NCBI GenBank assembly: GCA_030770545.1
Contig: CM061091.1
Span: 3,540,501 to 3,604,500 of the forward strand
Source of the DNA: Macropodus opercularis
Taxonomy: Eukaryota > Chordata > Actinopteri > Anabantiformes > Osphronemidae
Length of the DNA: 64,000 nt
Reading direction: 5' to 3'
Part shown: positions 13,601-23,800 of the stretch, piece after piece
Numbering within the stretch: the stretch's first letter is position 1
Layout: every line of letters begins with the position of its first letter
Translations under genes and position numbers: made by a program
The notes under the pieces: model-generated
What the model saw: the letters and a program-made list of their open reading frames with translations, nothing else
What the model was told of the DNA's origin: nothing
The model's database searches: none

Positions 13601-15012
13601 TTTGACCACATACTATACTATGATGTGTTTTTGACAACATACTATACTATGATGTGTTTTTTGACCACATACTATACTAAGGTGTATTTTTTGACCACAT
13701 ACTATACTAAGGTGTATTTTTTGACCACATACTATACTAAGGTGTATTTTTTGACCACATACTATACTAAGGTGTGTTTTTTGACCACATACTATACTAA
13801 GGTGTGTTTTTTGACCACATACTATACTAAGACGTACTTTTTGACCACATACTATACTAAGGTGTGTTTTTTGACCACATACTATACTAAGACGTACTTT
13901 TTGACCACATACTATACTAAGGTGTGTTTTTTGACCACATACTATACTAAGACGTGTTTTTGACCACATACTATACTAAGGTGTGTTTTTTGACCACATA
14001 CTATACTAAGGCGTGTTTTTGACCACATACTATACTAAGGTGTGTTTTTTGACCACATACTATACTAAGGCGTGTTTTTGACCACATACTATACTAAGGT
14101 GTGTTTTTTGACCACATACTATACTAAGGTGTGTTTTTTGACCACATACTATACTAAGGTGTATTTTTTGACCACATACTATACTAAGGTGTGATTTTGA
14201 CCACATACTATACTATGACGTGTTTTTGACCACATACTATACTAAGACGTGTTTTTGACCACATACTATACTAAGGTGTGTTTTTTGACCACATACTATA
14301 CTAAGGTGTATTTTTTGAACACATACTATACTAAGGTGTGTTTTTTGACCACATACTATACTAAGGTGTGTTTTTTGACCACATACTATACTAAGGTGTA
14401 TTTTTTGAACACATACTATACTAAGACGTGTTTTTGACCACATACTATACTAAGGTGTGTTTTTTGACCACATACTATACTAAGGTGTATTTTTTGAACA
14501 CATACTATACTAAGGTGTGTTTTTTGACCACATACTATACTAAGACGTGTTTTTGACCACATACTATACTAAGGCGTGTTTTTGACCACATACTATACTA
14601 AGACGTGTTTGTTGACCACATACTATACTAAGACGTGTTTTTGACCACATACTATACTAAGGTGTGTTTTTTGACCACATACTATACTAAGGTGTATTTT
14701 TTGACCACATACTATACTAAGGTTTGTTTTTTGACCACATACTATACTAAAACGTATTTTTTGACCACATACTATACTAAAGCATGTTTTTTGACCACAT
14801 ACTATACTATGATGTGTTTTTGACAACATACTATACTATGATGTGTTTTTGACCACATACTATACTAAGGCATAATTTTGAACACATACTATACTAAGGC
14901 ATGTTTTTGACAACATACTATACTAAGGCGTGTTTTTTACCACATACTATACTAAGGCGTGTTTTTGACCACATACTATACTAAGCTGTGTTTTTGACCA
15001 CATGCGTGTTTT
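10699..15012. repeat. Large minisatellite, 29-30 bp unit, about 145 copies
   Basis: Tandem units with core GACCACATACTATACTA followed by a short variable segment and a run of five to six T. The variable segment is AAGGTGTG, AAGACGTAC, AAGACGTG, AAGGCGTG, AAGGCATG, ATGACGTG and a few rarer forms. Thirty-base units dominate 11.0-14.0 kb and 29-base units are mixed in. Stretches alternate two unit types, giving a 60-bp dimer (for example 11640-11800). Longer blocks recur about 620 bp apart. It has no unique spacers. Ends are approximate because edge units decay. Confidence 0.97.
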
Positions 15013-15555
15013 AGACCATATGCTATTTAGTCATGTTTTTTTAAAATACATAATATAAAGAAATGTTTTAGATCACATATTATGATAAAGCATATATAAT
15101 ATTTGTACATCACTCACTCTTGCCAGGATTTGCACCTGGAGTCTTCCATCCAAGGGACGGATGTGTTGCTATTACACCACAAGAGTTTTGAGTTTGTGTC
15201 AGTTTTTCATTTTGTTTTTGAGAGAACCTGAACTTCATGACTAGTAAAAATACCCCAGAAAACTAAGTATAAGCTGAACTATACAGACAACGACCACTGC
15301 CCTTTGGTGTGTCCAGTTGTTTTACCTTTGCAATTCCAACACTACTTGCATGTGTAGTTACATGTGTTCTCAATGTTGGTCTTTCATGGTGATTCACTCC
15401 AGTCACTCTCTCTGACCGTTCCTTTGCACTTTTCTGCCTCCTCAAGAAGTAGGTTATAAGTAAATGGAAAGTAGACAGAAAGCACTGACATTATAATAGT
15501 TGTTAACTTAGAAATGCATAAAATAAAAGCGCATGTAGTAAGAGACCATGTAATG
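15013..15555. repeat. Spacer block copy 1 of a locally triplicated segment
   Basis: Lies between minisatellite arrays 1 and 2. It contains an AT-rich lead (ATACATAATATAAA), the tRNA-like sequence at 15116-15186, then a long unique tail. The same order recurs at 16071-16345 (shorter) and 16590-17250. The tail at 15295-15548 matches 16978-17236 closely. Confidence 0.85.
15116..15186 (-). tRNA. tRNA-like gene or pseudogene, copy 1 (loop reads CTT)
   Basis: On the minus strand the 71 nt fold as a full cloverleaf. The 7-bp acceptor stem ACTCTTG/CAAGAGT is perfect, the D stem GTGT/ACAC has 4 bp, and the anticodon stem TCCGT/ATGGA has 5 bp. The 7-nt loop is CCCTTGG, the variable region has 5 nt, and the T arm is CCAGG-TGCAAAT-CCTGG. 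Box A (TGGTGTAATAG) and box B (GGTGCAAATCC) resemble Pol III promoters. Oddities are C instead of U at position 33, no GG in the D loop and G in place of the second T of the T loop. It may be a degenerate tRNA, a tRNA-derived SINE head or a working tRNA-like RNA. No 3' T-run stands immediately after it. Confidence 0.5.
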
Positions 15556-16070
15556 CTGTTTTTGACTACATACTATACTATGACGTGTTTTTGACCACAT
15601 ACTATACTATGACGTGTTTTTGACCACATACTATACTATGACGTGTTTTTGACCACATACTATACTATGACGTGTTTTTGACCACATACTATACTATGAC
15701 GTGTTTTTGACCACATACTATACTATGACGTGTTTTTGACCACATACTATACTATGACGTGTTTTTGACCACATACTATACTATGACGTGTTTTTGACCA
15801 CATACTATACTATGACGTGTTTTTGACCACATACTATACTATGACGTGTTTTTGACCACATACTATACTATGACGTGTTTTTGACCACATACTATACTAT
15901 GACGTGTTTTTGACCACATACTACACTATGACTTGTTTTTGACCACATACTATACTAAGGCATGATTTTGACCACATACTACACTAAGGCATGATTTTGA
16001 ACACATACTATACTAAGGCATGTTTTTGACCACATGCATGTTTTTGACCACATGCGTGTTTTAGACCACA
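15556..16070. repeat. Minisatellite array 2, 29-bp unit
   Basis: Same family as the main array but built from the ATGACGTG variant. Twelve consecutive GACGTG sites from 15582 to 15901 are spaced exactly 29 bases apart with no visible substitution, then the units decay to about 16070. Such uniformity points to recent amplification or conversion. Confidence 0.95.
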
Positions 16071-16345
16071 TGCTTTTTTTATACATAATATAAATAAATG
16101 TTTTAGATCACATATTATAATAAAGCATATATATTAATTGTACATCACTCACTCTTGCCAGGATTTGCACCTGGAGTCTTCCATCCAAGGGACGGATGTG
16201 TTGCTATTACACCACAAGAGTTATGCGTTTGTGTAAGTTTTTCATTTTGTTTTTGAGAGAACCTGAACTTCATGACTAGTAAAAAAAACCCAGAAAACTA
16301 GTATAAGCTGAACTATACAGACAACGATCACTGCCCCTTCCTACT
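16071..16345. repeat. Spacer block copy 2 (shortened)
   Basis: Matches the start of copy 1, including the tRNA-like sequence and the segment down to the TATACAGACAACG region, then breaks off into degenerate minisatellite units. The long tail present in copies 1 and 3 is missing. Confidence 0.8.
16151..16221 (-). tRNA. tRNA-like sequence, copy 2
   Basis: All 71 nt are identical to copy 1, while flanking bases differ in places. The same cloverleaf, the same CTT in the loop and the same departures from tRNA consensus are present. Confidence 0.5.
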
Positions 16346-16589
16346 GAGTGTAAGGTGTGTTTTTGACCACACACTACACTTAGGCATGATTTTGAACGCA
16401 TAATATACTAAGGCGTGATTTTGACCATATACTATCCTAAGACGTGTTTATGTAGTCAAAAACAGCATCACATGGTTTTTGATCACATACTATATTATGA
16501 CGTGTTTTTTGACAACATACTATACTATGACGTGTTTTTGACAACATACTATACTATGAAGTGTTTTTGACAACATGGTATATAGTAAG
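16346..16589. repeat. Minisatellite array 3, degenerate
   Basis: About eight decayed units (for example GTGTGTTTTTGACCACACAC, GACAACATACTATACTATGA) with an inverted piece in the middle at 16449-16476. It is the least regular of the three arrays. Confidence 0.8.
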
Positions 16590-16668
16590 GCTTTTTTTTC
16601 TTAATACATAATATACAGAAACGTTTTGGATCACATATTATAATAAAGCATATATATTAATTGTACAT

Positions 16669-16753
16669 AGATAGATAGATAGGACTTTATTTATCCCGCA
16701 ATGGGGAAATTCTGGTGACCCAGCAGCAGCATAATTACAGACAGAATAAAAGG
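16669..16753 (-). mobile_element. 3' end fragment of an RTE/Rex3-type LINE
   Basis: A GATA tetranucleotide tail (16669-16682) is followed by GGACTTTATTTATCCCGCAA and GGGGAAATTC. Read on the minus strand this is the typical 3' end of teleost RTE/Rex3 elements (GGGGAAATT reverse, then AATAAAGTCC and CTAT repeats). Only about 85 bases remain, so it is severely 5'-truncated. Copies 1 and 2 of the block lack it, so it inserted after or during the triplication. Confidence 0.7.
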
Positions 16754-16756
16754 ATC

Positions 16757-16827
16757 ACTCTTGCCAGGATTTGCACCTGGAATCTTCCATCCAAGGGACG
16801 GATGTGTTGCTATTACACCACAAGAGT
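16757..16827 (-). tRNA. tRNA-like sequence, copy 3
   Basis: Differs from copies 1 and 2 by a single base in the variable region (AATCTT for AGTCTT on the plus strand). All stems remain fully paired. Confidence 0.5.
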
Positions 16828-17250
16828 TATGAGTTTGTGTCAGTTTTTCATTTTGTTTTTGAGAAAACTTCAACTTCATGACTAGTAAAAAAAACAACAA
16901 CAACTAAGTATAAGCTGAACTATACAGATAACACTAAACAGTCAAATCTAAATTCTCCTTCCACTGTGGGACAGTACCACTGCCCCTTCCCACTGAGTGT
17001 GTCCAGTTGTTTTACCTTTGCCATTCCCACACTACTTGCATGTGTAGTTACATGTGTTGTCAGTGTTGCTCTTTCATGGTGATTCTCTCCAGTCACTCTC
17101 TCTGACCGTTCCTTTGCACCTTTCTGCCTCCTCAAGAAGTAGGTTACAAGTAACTGGAAAGTAGACAGAAAGCACTGACATTATAATAGTTGTTAACTTT
17201 GACATGCAAAATAAAAGAGCATGTAGTAAGAGACCATGGGAGCTGTTGTT

Positions 17251-19440
17251 TAACCACATACTCTACATGCACAATTCATTTATTCTGAGATCCAGCCATC
17301 TGGGTGTTGTTCTCAGCTGACTGCACATAGTCTCATTTTGAAGCTTATGATTAAAAGGGAGTCTCTGCATCTAGGATGGTCACACGCTCAGTGGCAAATA
17401 TCTCACTTTGACAGATTATTGCACTTTAAAGCTTGAAGGCCATCACTACCAAGTATTCTCAGATAACAGAGGCACAGAGCTGAGGGCATGTTTGAGCCCC
17501 ATTTGTTAGTGCTGTGACCCTAATTAGGCTGCATATAATGATGTTTATTTAAAAGCTACTGCACTGTAATCAACATTATGTGCTCCTTCACAATGCTTGT
17601 GCCTTACACATTGCTAGACTGGGGCTAACATAGAGCTTGCTTCTGGCCAAAAACAGCATAGGCATTACTGCGTTTCTTCCTCATAAATCAATTGCATTAT
17701 ATTGAAGAGAGCACAAAGGACATGGCTAGTGCAGCCAGCGTCTACCCTACTTCATCTCTCTCTCCGGGGAGTTCACAGAGAGACTCTTGGATAAGGCCAC
17801 TGTAACTGCACTGCACACCTTGTTTGGAGTCTGCAGTGACTTTCATGTTCAGTTCCAATTTAAAAGAAGTAAGTGTTTTCCATTCTCTTCCCTGGAGTGT
17901 TGTGTGTTGAACACAACATACAACCTAAACCTACTTGTGTTTTTACTGTTTGGCATTCAGCTCAAAGGTGCTTAGCCATGCAGCCATTATAGATTTACAA
18001 TTTCAGTGATGGAGGCCAACACAGCTGCATGACAGTAAACCCACCGCAGCAGCCACACATTTACTGTGGTCAAACATCTGTGTGCAACAATGCTTTGAGG
18101 GTGGCGATGGCTCACTGTGCTGCAGGTAGTAAGTCTGAGGGAAGCAGGGACTGAGAAAGGCAAGTCCTCCAGCAAAGCCATCTGCTTATGTGTAATTACA
18201 ACTCTGGGCCTCAGTTGGTTTGCTCTCTGCTCAGTCTGAACCAGGGCCACCGACCATCCTCTAGGTGGGGGTCTGGCTCTGTCTCCTACATTGCAGCTTA
18301 CATGGCTTTTAGTCAGGAGTGAGCTGTTAAATATCTCTGTGACTGATTGAATATGAGCAGGAGGGAAATCTGAAAAGGATATATATATACATAGAGAGAA
18401 ATCAAGCAAGTTGTTTTAGCATTTGAAAAAAGCGGTAACGTTTCTTCAGGTTGATATTTGCGCTATTTATGTTGTCAATTTATTTGACAAATTCGTTTAC
18501 CCACAAACCACTAAGACCCATTTTCTGTCAAGGCTTAGGTGGCATCATGGACAACCTGTCCACAATGTTCGTAAATCTAGATACATTTCTACATACCCTG
18601 AGGCTGTCCAACATATTAAATGCAAACGACATGTGGTTTGTAGGCATGTGCTGCCACCCAGATCTACTGCTAGTGTGACATAGCTTCATGGAGTGGAACA
18701 TAATCTTATACGTAGGCACTCAGCCATATCTGTTCCACTGACAGTTTTGCTATTAATCATAATCCCTGAAATAGAGCCACGGCACCTCCCACAACTCACC
18801 CAATTGCACAGCAGCATCCAGTATAACATATTTGCATATTTATGTATTTTTGTTCAGATGCAATTGTATATTTTTGCATGCATGAGTATTTTTCTGTACA
18901 TGTGGCTTTTATAGCACTTGGAATTCAGACTTGCAAATTTCAGCAGTGACAGTGAAAGATGCAGAACTTCCCTGTGGCTCCGTCTCCCTCTTGGACCGTC
19001 AATAAGCCGGCAGTGATGTGCTGTCCACTTGGAAGAAAACCCCGCCGCAGATTCAACAGGAGGTCACCACAGTTTTCCCTTATTTGTGTCCAGACTGTAG
19101 GGCAGAGCAGAAAGCCCCACGGCAGACGGTCAGAGACAAGGGCGTCATCATTTTCCACCAAACTGTCTAAATGTCTGTGTTTCTTTAAACTGACATGTGG
19201 CATTGCTAAATCCCAAACTGTTCATTCTGCACTGCACAACATGTCGATTTCCACACATTCACACATAACAATAGCACAACTATAGCTTAAAAAGGACTTT
19301 AGTTGAAACATTTTGAACAAGTTGTCAGATTGTGAAGGAATAGAGATTAAGAGAAAACTATTTACAGTAAGACACACAATACAAATAAATTACTATAGTC
19401 CATAAACCAACAGACATGCGAGCACAAAGGTGAACAATTC
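17251..19440. other. Intergenic DNA right of the tandem-repeat locus
   Basis: No gene, RNA or repeat could be recognised. Open frames here are short and show no domain signatures. Confidence 0.6.
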
Positions 19441-20070
19441 AAATAAATTTTGTTTTATTTATTTGATGCCAATTCACAGCAAATCATATCAAGACACTTT
19501 ACAAGGTAAGGTTTAAGACCTTACGCAACAAAAAAATTTCAGATTACGCACAATTTTTTATGAAAAAGTAATATACTGGCTATATTATAAAAATATAGTA
19601 TTACATTTTGATATCAGTAGAGAGGAAAAAATATACAGGAAGAAACCGCCATCAGAACCAGGCTCAGTGTGGGCAGCCATCAGCAACAGACCACAGGCAG
19701 GACGGTTGGACCAGCAACTGCGATGAAGCCTGTAGACGGGAAGAAGGTTAGTCACACGTAGAAAAGTGAAAAGTAGAAAAGAGACGTCCGTGTCTGAAGG
19801 AAGTGCCCCAGCATCTAAATCTATAGCAGCTTAACGAAGAGGTGGTTCAGTGTGACCTGAGCCATTTCTCTACAAAACTAAAGCCAAAAGGCTGCCTCCC
19901 GTTCCACATTTAACTCTAGGAACCACAAGTGGACCAGTGCTCCGGCAGCGACGCGTTCTCTGGGTAGCATACGGAGCGAGGTCTGTAAGATGTGATGGGG
20001 CTTTATTGAAGTGCTTTGCAAGTACGGGGGGGAATTTTGAATTCTATCCTAGGTTTTACTCAGTGTGTGA
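19441..20070. mobile_element. Teleost dispersed repeat fragment
   Basis: Starts AATTTTGTTTTATTTATTTG and GCCAATTCACAGCAAATCAT, then CAGGAAGAAACCGCCATCAG, AACCAGGCTCAGTGTGGGCA and, near the end, GAATTTTGAATTCTATCCTA. This order is that of a high-copy teleost repeat I recognise by sequence but cannot assign to a named family. Diverged and probably internally deleted. Confidence 0.6.
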
Positions 20071-20783
20071 GTTCAGACTGTTGTCAGGAGCTATGGGAGC
20101 ATCATTAGTGACTCTAACTAGTCCTGTTTGCGCTATGACTGCTCTACATCCTGACTGAGGATCTTCATGCAGGTTATTCCCACGTAAGTGGTGTCATTGT
20201 TGTCATGCAGCTATTTATTTACTTATTTAGAAATAAGGGCCGGTTGGATATTGGGCTGTCATTGTCACACTGGGTGCAGAGAAAAGTCCAACATTGTTTC
20301 TGCAAACGTACTCAGAATTAGTCTTAGTGCCTGTGCTTACGTGTATCCTTGGACAGAAGCTTCAGGTGGGTCTGGATGTCGCCACTTCTGGCCCCAGTTA
20401 TTCATCTGTCACTCAGCCACATCCCGGCTGCCCAGGGCCTGATGGCGGCGGCCTGAAAACATGACCTGTTTTCACGGTGCAGAGCCGAGACGCCAGCCCG
20501 GACAACCTCCCACCCAGAGCTTCACAAACCTCCCACCCACTACAAATACTAGTATCACCAAAGGAGAAGTTAAACATAAAGCACATCGAAGACAAAGTGC
20601 GAGAAACAGAGGGAATGTGGAGCAGTCATGGCCGAGAGTTAAGCTAAATGCTAAGCTAACTGAGCTAAGTAGACCAGATACTATCAAAACCAGCAAGACG
20701 ATTAATTGTAATAATAAAAACCTAGAGTCTTACGGCGCGTGTTGCGGCCTCTAAGCTAAACGCACCAGGTAGAAAGCGTTAAT

Positions 20784-20880
20784 TCTTCTTCTTCCTAGTT
20801 TTTATTGGCTGTTGGCAAACAACGAAGTAGTGCATTACCGCCACCAACTGGCAAGGAGCGGTAAGGATGGAGGTGGCGAA
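20784..20880. repeat. Dispersed-repeat fragment (TTCTTC...TTTTATTGGC...CATTACCGCCACC)
   Basis: CTTCTTCTTCCTAGTTTTTA, TTGGCAAACAACGAAGTAGT and GCATTACCGCCACCAACTGG follow in order. That combination is common in teleost genomic DNA. Class not determined. Confidence 0.4.
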
Positions 20881-23800
20881 CCTCGCAAACCTTCATTTGT
20901 TTCTTCACGGCTGCTTTTTTGTTTCATCTTTTTTCTTCCATATTTTTACAATTGAATCTGAAAATACCATTTTCTCCGTCCAAGGAGCCTTTTTGGTGAC
21001 AGTCAAGGAAAAAAAAAATGAATCTTTGCCATGACTTACTGAGAATAAATAAAGAAGAACGCTCTCATCCTGTATTAGACAACAATTTATACATACACCG
21101 GTCTGCGGGTGCCACAGATAGACGGCTCTGTGATTTAGCAGTCACAAGTCATTGGGCTGATCCGCGTTGCATTGTCTACAGAATGAGGAACCGTTGCCTT
21201 CACCTGCATCGAAAGACTGATGATTTGTGGTGCGCTGGCCCATAGGCTTAAACAGATGCCTGGGTCATTAATCTCTATAAAGAGAGGAGATGGCACAGGT
21301 ATATAGGCTATGCTAAGAGGCTCCCCTCTTCAGATGATGTATCATTACTGGCAGCCTGGCTTTATACACACTCATCTTTGTTTCTATGTCTGACAGGATT
21401 CCTGAGCTTCCACGTGTATCCTCAGAAAAGTTTTTAGTGCGTGATATTTAGGGAAAGGGCACAAAGGTTGTTAGATTATCTCGTTCAAACAGCTACACAC
21501 TTATTGTAGGCATAGCTGATTTTCTTTTCTTGCTGTCTTACAGTATAGAAAAACGCGACTCTACTCAAGTGAAGTGTGGAGAGACAGAAGCAGCTCATGT
21601 CTGCTGCCTGAAACCGTTGACACGCTGCGCCTGCTTTCGCCTCTCACCAAAAAGCTGAGCCACAGCTTGCTGCAGTGTTCCCACATTTCAAACCCAACAG
21701 TCGCGTCACCTGTTAGGTTATGCATACACACAAACATATCCAGGAGGAGCTGGGAGAGTGAAGACCGACTCAATTTACTAAATGAAAGGAGAATATAATT
21801 CAGGTCGCCAACTACCTCTTTTCAAATGTAGCCTAATAAAAGACTACTAATTACAGTCCTGTTCTATGACTCCAGGTTAGAATTACCTGCAATTTCTGAA
21901 TTAGCCACTTTGCAGTACTGTAAGTAAAAAGGGCTCGTTTTAAAGGCCAACATTTGCTGCTCATTGCTGTGTAACTGTCCCAGCTAAGGAAACAGACAAG
22001 CTGAGTAGAGACCCAAAGAACAGCCTTTAAAACCAGTGGGTTGTGCATTAAGGAGCACGAGCTAAGTGCTGCACGTAGAGGATACACCCTGTGGTAACCA
22101 AGGTCCATATAAGGCTCATATAAGGGAAAGTGTGCAGCTCAGTAAAATGCCAGCCTGGGAGCTTTACCCTGATCAGCTCCACTTTGTGATAGCCAGTGGT
22201 TTGTTTGCTTCAGCTGCTGTCGTTAGAGATATTGGTCGTATTCAGCTGGGGCGGCTGCTGCCGCGCAATAATAAAATGCTCTGGAATGAGGCCATGATGC
22301 GCTGAGAAAGGTTAGCTCAAAGGAAGACAGCTGTTACGTCTCACACTTGTATGGCTGTTCTTCCAGAAAACTAACGTCCAAATAACTTAGCAATGAGCAT
22401 CCAGCCATTGACAACCACAGATACTGGTAGTGAATAGATCTGAGAAAGTCGACTAAGCCAAAAGAAATGTGTCAGTTCCCACATTGACATCTTTCTAATC
22501 AGAGTAACAGCAGGAGATTATTAGACGTACAGGCTGAAAGATGTAATGGTCCTGGTCAAGTCACTCATCAGAACACAAATACCATGACATTTATAGCAGC
22601 GGCTGCTGTAGAGTTTCACTTCTACCTCTTACCAGGAGCAAACCTAATCAAAGTAAAGACGTTTTCATTCCCATGCTGCATTGTACTATTACTGACAACT
22701 GAGCTGCCACGGCTTTGTGTTTGCTACAAAGATGTCAATAAACAGTATAAGACGACTGTAAGTGCATATACGTGTGACTGATCCTTTGTTTATTGCCAGA
22801 TTAAAGCCGGTCTTAGTTACAGATTGAAACCTATAAACTGTTTTGATTACATGTTAGTTTGGCCAAATAACTGAGGACAGGGCACAGAGGTCGTTCAGAC
22901 AGAGATTTATTGCTATTTAGCGCTGGGCCGTTTGTCTTCCAAATGAAGAATCCTTTAATGAACCACTGAGAATGCCTTTAAGCGACAGGTTAGTGGTAGA
23001 GGCTGATCAGCAGTAGCCTGCTGTCTCAGGAAATACATACCTGGCATAGAATTAACTATAAATATAGATGAGATCCTGGTAGCATCTACAAGAAAATGGT
23101 CGATCCAGTATGGATTTTCATTCAGCTAAGACCTACAGCTGTGGGAACAGAGGCTGAAGGGGGCTGTTCTGTCCCGCTAGAACCCTGCATAAGTGAAAGT
23201 GTTTTAGTGTTTTAGCTAATTCTGCTGACTGGCAATAAGGAAGAGATCCCAAGCATCTTTTGAGGGGGGCTCCATCCACAGTCCGGCAGTTAAAAACTCA
23301 TCTCTCCACCATCTCTCCATATGGCTGGCGGAGTGGTAGAGCACCTCTAATAACCTCGGCGATGCTACTTGGTGCCCAGGGAGCCGCCTGCATAATCATC
23401 TCAGCTCAGACAGAGCACTGAAATCATTAATCAGCGGAGCACATGCAGGCAGCGTAGCGTTCTCGTGGCCTTGTGGACCAAGTCATCTGTTTGCCTGGGA
23501 GTGTGTGAGATCCTCCAGGACAGTGATCCTCCGTTAACGTCTCCATTCGCTCAGCCGTTAGATTATTTAATATACCGTCATGTGATTGACATTTCGCAGC
23601 ACCGACTGGAGCACTGACACATTAGTCGCGTTAGTTTGCAGCATCATCTGGTTGAATGATGTTTCTTCTTTATGCACTTCTTTGCAGCAGCAGCCTTCAG
23701 AGATATGCTTGCTCTTGTTTGGCGGGTATGTCAGGGGTGAAACCAATACATCTGCAGTGAAAACTGGCTGAGGCAGAGATTTATGTACAGTGCTGCAGTG

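Larger units (their letters stand above)
16590..17250. repeat. Spacer block copy 3, interrupted by a LINE fragment
   Basis: Same order as copy 1: AT-rich lead, tRNA-like sequence, then the long tail to about 17236. A short retrotransposon fragment sits at 16669-16753, just before the tRNA-like part. About 50 extra bases near 16925-16978 are not in copy 1. Confidence 0.82.

Noticed and set aside
10998..14829. Protein-coding genes with ten-residue repeats on both strands
   Set aside because: The open frames follow from 30-bp units lacking stops; 29-bp units break them, no splice or start context exists, and both strands are equally open.
10699..15012. CRISPR-like array
   Set aside because: Regular repeats are present, but the whole unit repeats and there are no unique spacers; the genome is vertebrate with introns.
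15116..15186. Standard functional tRNA-Lys(CTT)
   Set aside because: The fold is complete and the loop would read CTT, but U33 and the D- and T-loop consensus bases are missing and the body does not resemble vertebrate tRNA-Lys; kept only as tRNA-like.
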